Positions 1-8,196 of a DNA stretch of 64,000 bases are shown in pieces; the stretch's first letter is position 1; each line of letters begins with the position of its first letter. The notes beneath the pieces were generated by a model. It made no database searches and had not been told where the DNA came from. It saw only the letters and a program-made list of their open reading frames with translations. This DNA comes from Robiginitalea myxolifaciens. Its GTDB lineage: Bacteria > Bacteroidota > Bacteroidia > Flavobacteriales > Flavobacteriaceae. The stretch is taken from contig NZ_FOYQ01000002.1 in assembly GCF_900115205.1 (NCBI RefSeq), positions 372,001 through 436,000 of the forward strand, written 5' to 3'. The position numbers and the translations under genes are program-made.

Positions 1-154
1 ATAATCAACCGGTGGATTTCGATCGCAAAGTGTGCATTTTATCGAGTTTTTTGCAGTTCGTCTAAAAGTAGGGTGTCATACGTCGAAAGGATATAATAAA
101 GCAGACCAAGGCGGGTTATTAACTTCCCAAAACCCTCGTAAACCTACTTTACCT

Positions 155-598
155 ATGACCTGTGTCGAATGCAAATCCCCCCTTAGTTACCTCGACCATC
201 GTAAGTCCATGGACAAATTCCAGGCGGAGTTGTGTCCGGCGCATCTCAAGCGTATGGAGAAATTCTTGGCACAGAATGATATTCCGGAAGAAACAATCAT
301 CCTGTACTACGCGCTCAAGGAAAAAGGTATCAAACCTATGATGGCCTGGTGGGATGGTAAACGTACGGTAGATTTAGCGATATCCCGGGTTAAACTGAAT
401 ATAGAAATCGAGAAAAGCTTGGAGCCGCTTACAAGTGAAAAAGCGCTGCAGGAGCTAGAAAAAACAATGCATTCCTATAAAAATGGTTTTACAACCATTC
501 GCATCCCCTATACCTTGATACGCAAAGATCTCGGCCGCACCGTAGAGAACATTCAGGGAATCATCGATGGCCTAAGAGTCAACATCAAAGTCATTTAA
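155..598 (+). CDS. Hypothetical protein with zinc-ribbon and PD-(D/E)XK-like fold
   Basis: Not assigned to a named family. The frame is open upstream to 32, but I start at the ATG at 155 (147 aa) because the N-terminal CxxC falls right after it and the upstream residues look like untranslated leader. Visible: Cys3-x2-Cys6 and Cys27-x2-His30, a possible zinc ribbon; then a stretch with Asp73 (TVDLAI) and the Glu84-x-Glu86 strand (LNIEIEK), followed by a helix and the strand FTTIRIP. That order resembles the DUF559/Vsr branch of the PD-(D/E)XK nuclease fold, where an Asp strand is followed by an ExD/ExE strand. The canonical Lys is missing from its usual place, so activity is uncertain. A small membrane protein gene follows after 10 bp. 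The function is inferred only. Confidence 0.75.
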   Translation: MTCVECKSPLSYLDHRKSMDKFQAELCPAHLKRMEKFLAQNDIPEETIILYYALKEKGIKPMMAWWDGKRTVDLAISRVKLNIEIEKSLEPLTSEKALQELEKTMHSYKNGFTTIRIPYTLIRKDLGRTVENIQGIIDGLRVNIKVI

Positions 599-608
599 AA
601 ATCAGCTT

Positions 609-899
609 ATGGAATCCCCTTTTAACTACACCCATCGCTCTTATCGTATGAGCCAGTTTATTCTGGGACTACTCACTATGGCAGCCCTTGCCATTATGCT
701 GAACATTAGCCCTTTAGCGTCACGCCTGCTTTTCGGACTTCCTATTGTCCTTTCCGGATTCCTGGGGATAGTCGGTACCTGGTATGTGATTAAAGGACTT
801 GACGAACCCCTTACCGAAAAGAAAGTAATCGCCATTACCGTAAACCTGGCCATGGTTGTATTAATCCTGGCAATCCTGGTGAGCAATACAATCTTTTAG
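609..899 (+). CDS. Small membrane protein of unknown function
   Basis: A 96-residue protein with three hydrophobic stretches, at about residues 16-34, 39-61 and 72-94, separated by short charged loops; the second loop (KGLDEPLTEKK) is the most polar part. There is no signal peptidase site, no Cys or His cluster and no motif I recognise. The ATG at 609 lies 10 bp after the stop of the zinc-ribbon protein gene, so the two are probably co-transcribed and may act together, although nothing in the sequence says how. Confidence 0.7.
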   Translation: MESPFNYTHRSYRMSQFILGLLTMAALAIMLNISPLASRLLFGLPIVLSGFLGIVGTWYVIKGLDEPLTEKKVIAITVNLAMVVLILAILVSNTIF

Positions 900-984
900 A
901 AGATTGCAATTCCCGCAGTCTCATTGCATTATCTAACTTTCAACTAAGTATTTCGTATCTTTTTGGTGAAAAGAGACACGAAAT

Positions 985-2091
985 ATGAATACCACCAACC
1001 GCCGAAATTGGCTTAAATCCGTCGCATTAGGAGGAGGCTTTACCCTTATGGGTGGACTCCCGGTTTTGCTGGCCACAACACCTTCCACAACTCAGGCACC
1101 CTTTGCCAAGTTAAACGCCAACGAAAACCCCTATGGCCCATCCCCTTTAGTTCGGGACGTCCTGAAAACCGGGATGGATGCGGGTTGCCGTTATCCTTTT
1201 GCCTATCTGAAACCTTTGGTTAAGGCTATAGCCGAAAAAGAGGAAGTTTCCGAGGACTGCATTGTAGTTACTGGAGGTTCCACGGAAGGGTTAAAAGCCA
1301 CAGGTTTGGTATATGGTATGGGCGGAGGGGAGATTATTGCCGCCGACCCTACGTTCCAGGCCCTGTTGAGTTATGCAGAGACTTTCGGTGCCTACGTGCA
1401 CCGGGTGCCCCTGGATTCGAGTCAGACCCACGACCTGGAAGCCATGGAACGGCGCATTAATTCAAAGACCCGACTGGTATTTTTGTGCAATCCGAATAAC
1501 CCCACGGGAACCTTACTGGATGCCGGGAAACTTCGAGATTTTTGCCTGAGTGTGGAAAACAGAACCTTGGTTTTCAGCGACGAGGCGTACTATGATTTTA
1601 TAACAGAACCCGATTATCCCTCAATGATAGAACTCGTTCGTGAAGGACGAAACATAATTGTTTCCAAAACGTTTTCAAAAGTCTTTGGTTTAGCCGGTTT
1701 GAGAATAGGTTATTTGGTTGCCCGCCCGGATATTGCGCTCCGGTTACGGGAACGGCTCATGGCCAACACCAATACGCTAGCTATCCTTGCTGCAGAAGCT
1801 GCCCTGAAGGACGACTCTTTTTACAAGTTTAGTCTTCAGGAGAATACAAGGGCCAAGCAGTATCTGTATAGCGAGTTCGACGCTATGGGATTGGAGTACA
1901 TTACCTCTCATACCAACTTTATTTTCTTTAAAACCGGACGCGATATACGGACGTTAATCCCGCAGATGATGGAACATCAGGTTCAGATCGGTCGCCCCTT
2001 CCCTCCCCTTATGGACTGGGCGCGAATCAGTACTGGAACTATGGAGGACATGAAGTCTTTTGCCTCTGCCCTCAAAAAAGTGCTTGCCTGA
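985..2091 (+). CDS. Tat-exported HisC-like PLP aminotransferase
   Basis: A class I/II aminotransferase of the histidinol-phosphate aminotransferase type, 368 aa. The first 35 residues form a twin-arginine signal: Arg6-Arg7 in NRRNWLK, then a Gly/Leu-rich hydrophobic stretch. The rest is a complete fold: ANENPYGPS near residue 45 (substrate N-terminal lid), CNPNNPTGT near 168 (phosphate/PLP strand), SDEAYYDF near 198, and the PLP lysine Lys232 with Arg240 in FSKVFGLAGLRIGY. Tat export suits an enzyme that must fold around its cofactor before crossing the membrane, so it probably acts in the periplasm; the true amino donor is unknown. An extended -7-like element (TTTCGTATCTTT) lies at 951-962. 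It ends 9 bp from the convergent yifB gene. Confidence 0.9.
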   Translation: MNTTNRRNWLKSVALGGGFTLMGGLPVLLATTPSTTQAPFAKLNANENPYGPSPLVRDVLKTGMDAGCRYPFAYLKPLVKAIAEKEEVSEDCIVVTGGSTEGLKATGLVYGMGGGEIIAADPTFQALLSYAETFGAYVHRVPLDSSQTHDLEAMERRINSKTRLVFLCNPNNPTGTLLDAGKLRDFCLSVENRTLVFSDEAYYDFITEPDYPSMIELVREGRNIIVSKTFSKVFGLAGLRIGYLVARPDIALRLRERLMANTNTLAILAAEAALKDDSFYKFSLQENTRAKQYLYSEFDAMGLEYITSHTNFIFFKTGRDIRTLIPQMMEHQVQIGRPFPPLMDWARISTGTMEDMKSFASALKKVLA

Positions 2092-2100
2092 TCCTTATAT

Positions 2101-3624
2101 CTAGAGTAGGTATTCCCGGTCCAGTCCGCGGTATTGAATAGCTTCACCCATGTCTTCCGCCCTGATCTTCTCAGAACCTCCCATATCGGCTATAGTGCGT
2201 GCCATTTTGAGGATCCGCTCATGTGCACGGGCCGAGAGGCTGAGCTTGTCAATCGCGAGATTTAATAGTCTGCGTGGTGCCTCCTCAAGGTTACAGTAGC
2301 GCTTGAGCTGCTCAGCACCCATCTGCGCATTACTGTATATTCCGGACCCCTCAAATCGACTTAATTGCACTTCCCTTGCGAGCTGCACGCGCGCCCTGAT
2401 AGCAGCGCTGGATTCCGAGGGTTTTCCTGAGGTTAAATGCTCAGTGGGAACCGGGTTAATTTCAAGATGCAGGTCGATTCGGTCAAGAAGCGGACCGGAA
2501 ATCTTCTTGAAATACCGCTGCATTTCGCGGAAAGCGGCAATTCCTTCTTTTTCGACATCTACATAATAGCCGGAAGGGCTTGGATTCATGCTGGCCACCA
2601 GCATAATGCTGCATGGATAAGTGAGCGTATACTTTGCCCTGGAAAGCGTTACCTGCCGGTCTTCCAGAGGTTGTCGCATCAATTCCAGCACGCTGCGTTT
2701 GAATTCTGGCAATTCGTCCAGAAACAGCACGCCATTGTGCGCCAGAGAAATTTCACCGGGTTGCGGGTATGCACCCCCACCGATCAGGGCTGCTTGGGAT
2801 ATAGAATGATGTGGATTTCGGAATGGACGTTGGGTTGTCATGCCCTTGTTCGGCTTGCCCGATGCGCTATGAATCCGGGTAGTTTCCAGAGTTTCTTCCC
2901 AGGTCATGGGAGGAAGTATTCCAGGCAATCGCCGGGCCATCATGGTTTTACCGGCTCCCGGCGGACCTATCATCAGGATATTGTGACCTCCGGATGCCGC
3001 AACTTCTAGCCCCCTTTTTGCCGCGAGCTGCCCCTTTACCTCAGCAAAATCAGGACTACCAAAAGGGGACTTACTTGCAGCTGTTTGCGCTTGCCCATTC
3101 AAGGGTTTAATTTCTGAATGACCCCGGAGTAATGCCACCACCTGATCCAGGTGATCCAATCCGTAAACGGCAATTCCCCGGACTACTGCAGCCTCCTTCG
3201 CATTGACTACAGGCAAGACACAAGCCTTAAACCCAGCTTTGCGGGAAGCCAATGCTACCGAAAGCGCTCCTCTGACCGGATGCAGGCTACCGTCCAGGCC
3301 CAATTCTCCCATAATAACATAGTGCGGTAGGTCCGGAAAATTAGTTTGCCCGGTTGCTTGTAAAATACCCAGCGCTATACAGAGATCGTAGGCTGCCCCT
3401 TCCTTACGAAGATCAGCAGGAGCCATATTAATGGTGATCTTCTTACCCGGGATGCGAAAGCCGCTTTGGGCCAGGGCCGAAGCAATGCGGTAATTACTTT
3501 CACGGACAGCATTATCGGGTAATCCAACTAAATGATAACCAATGCCTTTAGAAACGTTTACTTCAACAACTACATGAGTAGCTTCTATTCCCCTTAATGC
3601 ACTGGCATACACCTTGGCCAACAT
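2101..3624 (-). CDS. yifB: YifB/ComM-type Mg-chelatase-like AAA+ ATPase
   Basis: A 507-residue protein of normal family length. An N-terminal ChlI/ribosomal-S5-like domain (about 1-170) leads to the AAA+ domain with Walker A GPPGAGKT at 220-227 and Walker B GVLFLDE at 298-304, then the C-terminal Mg-chelatase helical domain (RAHERILKMARTIADM). ComM of Proteobacteria is a helicase that extends branch migration of incoming DNA during natural transformation; the same role is inferred here. The insertion that in many homologues carries a C-P-C plus C-x-C zinc knuckle reads Ser349-Pro-Ser351 and has lost all four cysteines. It is the last gene of the minus-strand run but has its own likely promoter at 3649-3679. 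Confidence 0.95.
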   Translation of the reverse strand: MLAKVYASALRGIEATHVVVEVNVSKGIGYHLVGLPDNAVRESNYRIASALAQSGFRIPGKKITINMAPADLRKEGAAYDLCIALGILQATGQTNFPDLPHYVIMGELGLDGSLHPVRGALSVALASRKAGFKACVLPVVNAKEAAVVRGIAVYGLDHLDQVVALLRGHSEIKPLNGQAQTAASKSPFGSPDFAEVKGQLAAKRGLEVAASGGHNILMIGPPGAGKTMMARRLPGILPPMTWEETLETTRIHSASGKPNKGMTTQRPFRNPHHSISQAALIGGGAYPQPGEISLAHNGVLFLDELPEFKRSVLELMRQPLEDRQVTLSRAKYTLTYPCSIMLVASMNPSPSGYYVDVEKEGIAAFREMQRYFKKISGPLLDRIDLHLEINPVPTEHLTSGKPSESSAAIRARVQLAREVQLSRFEGSGIYSNAQMGAEQLKRYCNLEEAPRRLLNLAIDKLSLSARAHERILKMARTIADMGGSEKIRAEDMGEAIQYRGLDREYLL

Positions 3625-3648
3625 ACCATTTGAATCTGAATATCAGTT

Positions 3649-3679
3649 CAAATATTACTGTTGACTATGCAGAATCAAA
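3649..3679 (-). promoter_or_regulatory. Probable promoter of yifB
   Basis: Read on the minus strand there is TTTG (3676-3679), 18 bp, then TAATATTTG (3649-3657). This matches the Bacteroidetes sigma-A pattern (-33 TTTG, -7 TAnnTTTG) except for one extra base in the -7 spacer. It lies 25 bp before the yifB ATG at 3624, in the 82 bp after the upstream gene. Confidence 0.5.
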
Positions 3680-3706
3680 GCAGGGATGCGATGGGAGCCG
3701 GCGGAA

Positions 3707-6157
3707 TTATTCCGAAGTTCGGACAGGAGTTAAAACCAGTCGATTGATCTCCTTCTCCTGTATTTCGGCAGGATTCATGAGCATCTTCCGGAATTCCCCG
3801 CGAATATAGAGTTCGGACTGGTCGTCGTAATGCGGACTGAACGGGTTGCCCGATTGACCCGTTGGCAATATGCTTTGGCTATTCTCTATATCTGAAAAAT
3901 CGATGACCCGGCGTGTGGAAGGCCCTGCATTCACCTTGAAATAACCTGTAGAATCGTAAGGAAAAGCCAGGTTATTTACCACCTCCCGACTTCCGTGAAT
4001 CGGATATGGGCCGATATTGAAAATTGGTCGCAGGGCGGCAACTGCTCCCAGCGGATGTTCAAATTCTATGGTGTGGAAATTCTTCCATTCCCACTTATCC
4101 GGGTCCTCGCCCGATTGATCGATTACCTGTTCCAGGGCATCTTTGAAACTCTGCTCAATAATGGCCTCCGCTGTTTCTACCGATTCGGTCTGTACATTAT
4201 CCCACCAGGGCCACTCCCTTTCCTTCACTAGTCGTGCAAGAACCCGCTTGTATATGTGGGTCGATAAGAGCGCCTTAAACCCTTCCTCCCCTAACTCATC
4301 CTGGAAGACAGCACGAGACAACTCATAAACCCAGCGGTGATATAGCACAGGCTCTGGACTCTTCAGGGCATGCGAACCATCCCAACTGTTGAGCATATCC
4401 AGGAATTCTAATTCGGTTTCATTTAAGGCATCTACAGGAACTGCACGGGCGAGATCTGAAATGATTTCCGGATCAACCGAAGAAGTCACGTCGACGATCA
4501 TTTCCGCAACACCCTCGCGATCCCAATCATCCCTACACTCCAGCAGGTCCGTAATTCGACGGGCCCTGTTTTCAGGTAAATAGTACCCCGGAATATACCC
4601 AGCGCTGGTACTTTCCGGTTGATTATTTGCACTGTAGACGTATCCCGCCTCCGGATTTATGGCTCTGGGATTTTCTGAAAAGGGAACGTCGCTTCGCAGG
4701 GAATCCAGGGAGGCCTCCATGACCAATTTGGTGCTAATCGAATCGGGAAAACGATATAATTTGGCGGCAGCCCACCAGGCCACATTGCCTTCAGCATCGC
4801 CGTACATCATATTCAATCCGGGCGCATGTATTTTGGATACAGCCTGCTCAAAGGCCTGGAAATCCCCAGCATGACTTATTCCGTAAAGCGCTTGAAGGAC
4901 TTCATTTTTACCCGAGGTAAATACCCAGGACATGACTACAGGTGTTTCCTCTTTCAGATCAGGAAACAGATCATTCACGACCGGGCCAAGGTCAGAGGTG
5001 CGAAAAGAGAAGGCCACGGCGTCCTCCCCTTTGACCTCAATCATCCTTTTTTCCTCTTTGAAAGACTCCCACTGCCCGTTCCTGCTATACTGACTGGGAT
5101 CTTCGGGATTTACGGTTTCGTAAAAGAAATCAATATCATCATTCTCGAACATCGTCATCCCATAGGCATTCTGCCGGTTGTGCGCCAGAATGGGAAAAGG
5201 AATCCCTGCCAGGTGATAGCCATAGCGCTCGTATTGTGGACTTTTAACGTGTGCTTCGAACCAGACTGATGGTTGGGCAAAGCCAATATGGGGATCGTTT
5301 GCAAAAAGAACGGCGCCCGTACTGGTTTTAGCCGGGGAAAGCACCCAGGAATTACTACCCTCAAGCGCGGGCAAGGGTAATCCACCAATGATTTGATCTA
5401 TTTTTCGGCTTACCCCGGTTAGCGAAGCTACCTCATCGCGCGGTTGGGGTAAAACCAGTTTGGCCTGCAAATCGGTGGCGGCTGCGCTGTCACCCGGATT
5501 TGTAATGGGGATGGTTTCGGTACAATTCGAGCAGTCCTCGAGTAGGCTGTACACATAATCCGGGCCTAACCGGTTCTTAATGTCTTCCAGTAAGGGATCG
5601 GTTTTATGTGCCATAGCAAAACTAAAAGCCATGTACCCGAGGGAATTGTATATGTCCACAAGCTCAAAGGGCTCTTTGTCCAGACCGGTAAGGTAATATT
5701 CCAAGGGCGTGGGGCCTTCTGCGATAAAAGTATTGACCCCTTCCAGATATGCTGTGGATAATTGATACTCCCGGGATAAGGTATCGGCCTTGGCGAGATG
5801 TCTTCTGCTGGCTTCATCAATTCCCAGGGTCAGAAAGAGCCGGTCGGCATCCAGGGTTTGACTTCCAAAGACTTCGGAGAGCCTTCCCGGAGCGATTCTG
5901 CGCAGCAACTCCATTTGCCATAGACGATCCTGTGCATGGACGTAGCCCAGGGCACGGTAAGCATCTGGTTCACTGTCGGCAGTTATATGGGGGATTCCAT
6001 AGGTGTCGTAAGAAACGGTAACAGAAGCAGCGAGCCCCTGCATTTCGAGTTCCCCGTCATACTCGGGTTTCAGATGTTGAACAAAGAAATATCCCGCCAG
6101 CACAAGCAACAACAGCAAGGCCAGCAATACTTTAAATATCCTGCGAATGGTTTTCAA
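3707..6157 (-). CDS. Penicillin acylase family N-terminal-nucleophile hydrolase
   Basis: An Ntn hydrolase of the penicillin amidase/acyl-homoserine lactone acylase family, about 816 aa. An N-terminal membrane anchor (LLALLLLLVLAGYFF) puts the enzyme in the periplasm. The alpha-chain hallmark VSYDTYGIPHITA and GYVHAQDRLWQMEL precede the autocleavage site GSNSW, whose Ser268 (from the TTG start) would become the nucleophile at the N-terminus of the beta chain; NDPHIGF follows. I chose the TTG at 6157 because the family usually has only a few residues before the anchor; an ATG at 6235 would add 26 polar residues and overlap the dsbD coding end by 40 bp. The substrate (amide or lactone) cannot be read from the sequence. 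Confidence 0.9.
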   Translation of the reverse strand: MKTIRRIFKVLLALLLLLVLAGYFFVQHLKPEYDGELEMQGLAASVTVSYDTYGIPHITADSEPDAYRALGYVHAQDRLWQMELLRRIAPGRLSEVFGSQTLDADRLFLTLGIDEASRRHLAKADTLSREYQLSTAYLEGVNTFIAEGPTPLEYYLTGLDKEPFELVDIYNSLGYMAFSFAMAHKTDPLLEDIKNRLGPDYVYSLLEDCSNCTETIPITNPGDSAAATDLQAKLVLPQPRDEVASLTGVSRKIDQIIGGLPLPALEGSNSWVLSPAKTSTGAVLFANDPHIGFAQPSVWFEAHVKSPQYERYGYHLAGIPFPILAHNRQNAYGMTMFENDDIDFFYETVNPEDPSQYSRNGQWESFKEEKRMIEVKGEDAVAFSFRTSDLGPVVNDLFPDLKEETPVVMSWVFTSGKNEVLQALYGISHAGDFQAFEQAVSKIHAPGLNMMYGDAEGNVAWWAAAKLYRFPDSISTKLVMEASLDSLRSDVPFSENPRAINPEAGYVYSANNQPESTSAGYIPGYYLPENRARRITDLLECRDDWDREGVAEMIVDVTSSVDPEIISDLARAVPVDALNETELEFLDMLNSWDGSHALKSPEPVLYHRWVYELSRAVFQDELGEEGFKALLSTHIYKRVLARLVKEREWPWWDNVQTESVETAEAIIEQSFKDALEQVIDQSGEDPDKWEWKNFHTIEFEHPLGAVAALRPIFNIGPYPIHGSREVVNNLAFPYDSTGYFKVNAGPSTRRVIDFSDIENSQSILPTGQSGNPFSPHYDDQSELYIRGEFRKMLMNPAEIQEKEINRLVLTPVRTSE

Positions 6158-6195
6158 AAGCTCGATGGTTGTATCCCCTAAAGATACGGCTTTCC

Positions 6196-8196
6196 CTATT
6201 GAATCGTCGCCGTTTGCCTGGCCGATTGAAGCCATTGGCGATAGGTCGCCACGTCGGTATTCTGGATGGGAGGCGCAAGGAGTTCGAGATCAGCACTTAA
6301 TTGAATGTAGTATGGCTGCGATATGGCTCCAAAATTTACGGTTTGGAAGGTTCCCCAAAGATCTCCGATATCTTCTATGGGTCTCGTTTTACCATTGGGG
6401 TAATGGAAAATGAACTGCGCTTCCTCAGCCAGTTCTTCCCTGTCGTCTACATAAAGGGATATCAGAACAAATTCGTCCCGAAGCAGTCGGTATACCTCCG
6501 GGTCGCTCCATACCTGCTCCTCCATCCGGCGGCAATTCACACAGGCCCATCCGGTAAAATCCAGCAACATGGGCTTGCCGGTTGCCCGGGATACTTCCCT
6601 GCCAGCTTCAAAGTCTTTGTAACATTCCAATCCCAGGGGACAATCACTTGCTCCTGCTCGTAAGCTATAAAAGTCCGGTGGAGGAAAGCCACTCAATTGT
6701 TTCAGGGGTTGGCCGGTAACAAGTCCATACCCTAAATAGGCCGAAAACAGCAAACAGGCCAGGGCACCCAAGCGTCTGGTGATACTGATGCCTGCCGGAC
6801 CTTCTGATTTTTTAAACCGAAACCAGCCCATAAGGTAGGCTGCTAGCCCCAGGGTAAGTAAAATCCATATCCCCAGAAAAATTTCCCGTTTGAGCAAGCC
6901 CCAGTGTCCGACCAAATCGGCATTCGAGAGGAATTTCAGGGCAAGCGCCAGCTCCAGGAATCCGAGGACAACCTTCACGGTCTCCATCCATTGTCCCGAC
7001 TTCGGCATTTTTTGCAGCCAATTGGGGAATAGTGCAAAAAGAGCAAACGGGAGTCCGAGGGCCAATCCAAAACCCGTCATACCAGCCGTCAGTTTTAGGG
7101 CGACATCCCCCTCCGAAAGCGCAGTACTGCCCAGCAACCCGCCCAGAATAGGTCCGGTACAGGAAAAGGAGACAATGGCCAGGGTGAGAGCCATAAAAAA
7201 GATACCAGGAGCCCCGCCTAATCGCTGGGAAGCACCATCCATACGGGCTGCCCAGGAAGCGGGCAGGGTAATTTCGAAATAGCCAAAAAAGGATATGGCA
7301 AAGAGCACGAAAATCAGGAAAAACAGCAGGTTCACCCAAATATTGGTGGCCAATGCATTCAAAAATTGCCCATCGGCGGAATCCATAAGGTGAAAAGGCA
7401 AGCTGAGCAAAAAGTAGATCAGCACAATGAACATCCCGTAGAGTACCGCATTTCCAACTCCCGAGGCTTTAGCGCCATTTTTTCGAGTGAAAAAGGAGAC
7501 CGTTAACGGAATCATTGGGAACACACAAGGCGTTAACAGGGCAATGAAGCCTCCAAGTATACCCAGCCCAAAAATCCCCCAGATTCCCTGTCCGCCACCG
7601 AGTACTTCCCCGGCACTACCTTCCCTGAGCATCTCCGGATTTTTAATTTGCAGGCGCAGGGCTGCAGATTTTAAGCTATCCGAGGCAGAAATATTGGCCT
7701 GAAGGTTTTCAGTATTCCCGATGGGCTCCCCGCCTGACAGGTAAAAATCAAAGGTGTGCTCTCCAGGAATACATACTTCATCACAGACCTGGTACTCAAT
7801 GGTTACCCGGATTGGTTCAGTCCCAGAATCGAGAAGGCGAATATCCTGTGTCATCCGCGCATTATTCTCAAAAAAGGTTTCATCGACCCCAAAAATGTCA
7901 TTGTAGGCCTTCCTTGTGGGGCTCTCGACGAGGGTATCCAAAATGACATACCGCTCCCCTACACCTTCAAAACCGAAAATCATCGGCATCGCCCCATCTT
8001 CATCGGAGTGCTTGCAGTACAAATGCCAGTTTTCCTCAATGTCGGCTGTGAAAACCAATCGATAGGTGCTGTCATTGATCTGCTCGAAGCTTTGATCCCA
8101 GCGTACCGGTTCCTCAGGAAGCCCAGTTGGAATCAATTGCCCAAATCCGGTCAGGGAAGTGAAGAAGATGAGTATCGTTGCTATTCGTGCCGCCAT
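6196..8196 (-). CDS. dsbD: Thiol:disulfide interchange protein DsbD
   Basis: A 666-residue inner-membrane reductant carrier that moves electrons from cytoplasmic thioredoxin to periplasmic partners. Signal peptide 1-20; periplasmic N-terminal DsbD-alpha domain with the redox pair Cys138 and Cys142 (VCDEVC); transmembrane beta domain from about 205 to 480 with its buried cysteines Cys224 (LTPCVFPMIP) and Cys346 (FSCTGPILGG); C-terminal thioredoxin-like gamma domain with Cys552-Val-Asn-Cys555. All three cysteine pairs are present, so it should be functional. Its start overlaps the end of tilS by 16 bp, so translation is probably coupled. Likely clients include the cytochrome c maturation proteins encoded near 52.5-55.9 kb. 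Confidence 0.96.
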   Translation of the reverse strand: MAARIATILIFFTSLTGFGQLIPTGLPEEPVRWDQSFEQINDSTYRLVFTADIEENWHLYCKHSDEDGAMPMIFGFEGVGERYVILDTLVESPTRKAYNDIFGVDETFFENNARMTQDIRLLDSGTEPIRVTIEYQVCDEVCIPGEHTFDFYLSGGEPIGNTENLQANISASDSLKSAALRLQIKNPEMLREGSAGEVLGGGQGIWGIFGLGILGGFIALLTPCVFPMIPLTVSFFTRKNGAKASGVGNAVLYGMFIVLIYFLLSLPFHLMDSADGQFLNALATNIWVNLLFFLIFVLFAISFFGYFEITLPASWAARMDGASQRLGGAPGIFFMALTLAIVSFSCTGPILGGLLGSTALSEGDVALKLTAGMTGFGLALGLPFALFALFPNWLQKMPKSGQWMETVKVVLGFLELALALKFLSNADLVGHWGLLKREIFLGIWILLTLGLAAYLMGWFRFKKSEGPAGISITRRLGALACLLFSAYLGYGLVTGQPLKQLSGFPPPDFYSLRAGASDCPLGLECYKDFEAGREVSRATGKPMLLDFTGWACVNCRRMEEQVWSDPEVYRLLRDEFVLISLYVDDREELAEEAQFIFHYPNGKTRPIEDIGDLWGTFQTVNFGAISQPYYIQLSADLELLAPPIQNTDVATYRQWLQSARQTATIQ

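Noticed and set aside
2437-3009. A 190-codon open frame antisense to yifB
   Set aside because: It lies wholly within the conserved ATPase domain of yifB and its product has no recognisable features.
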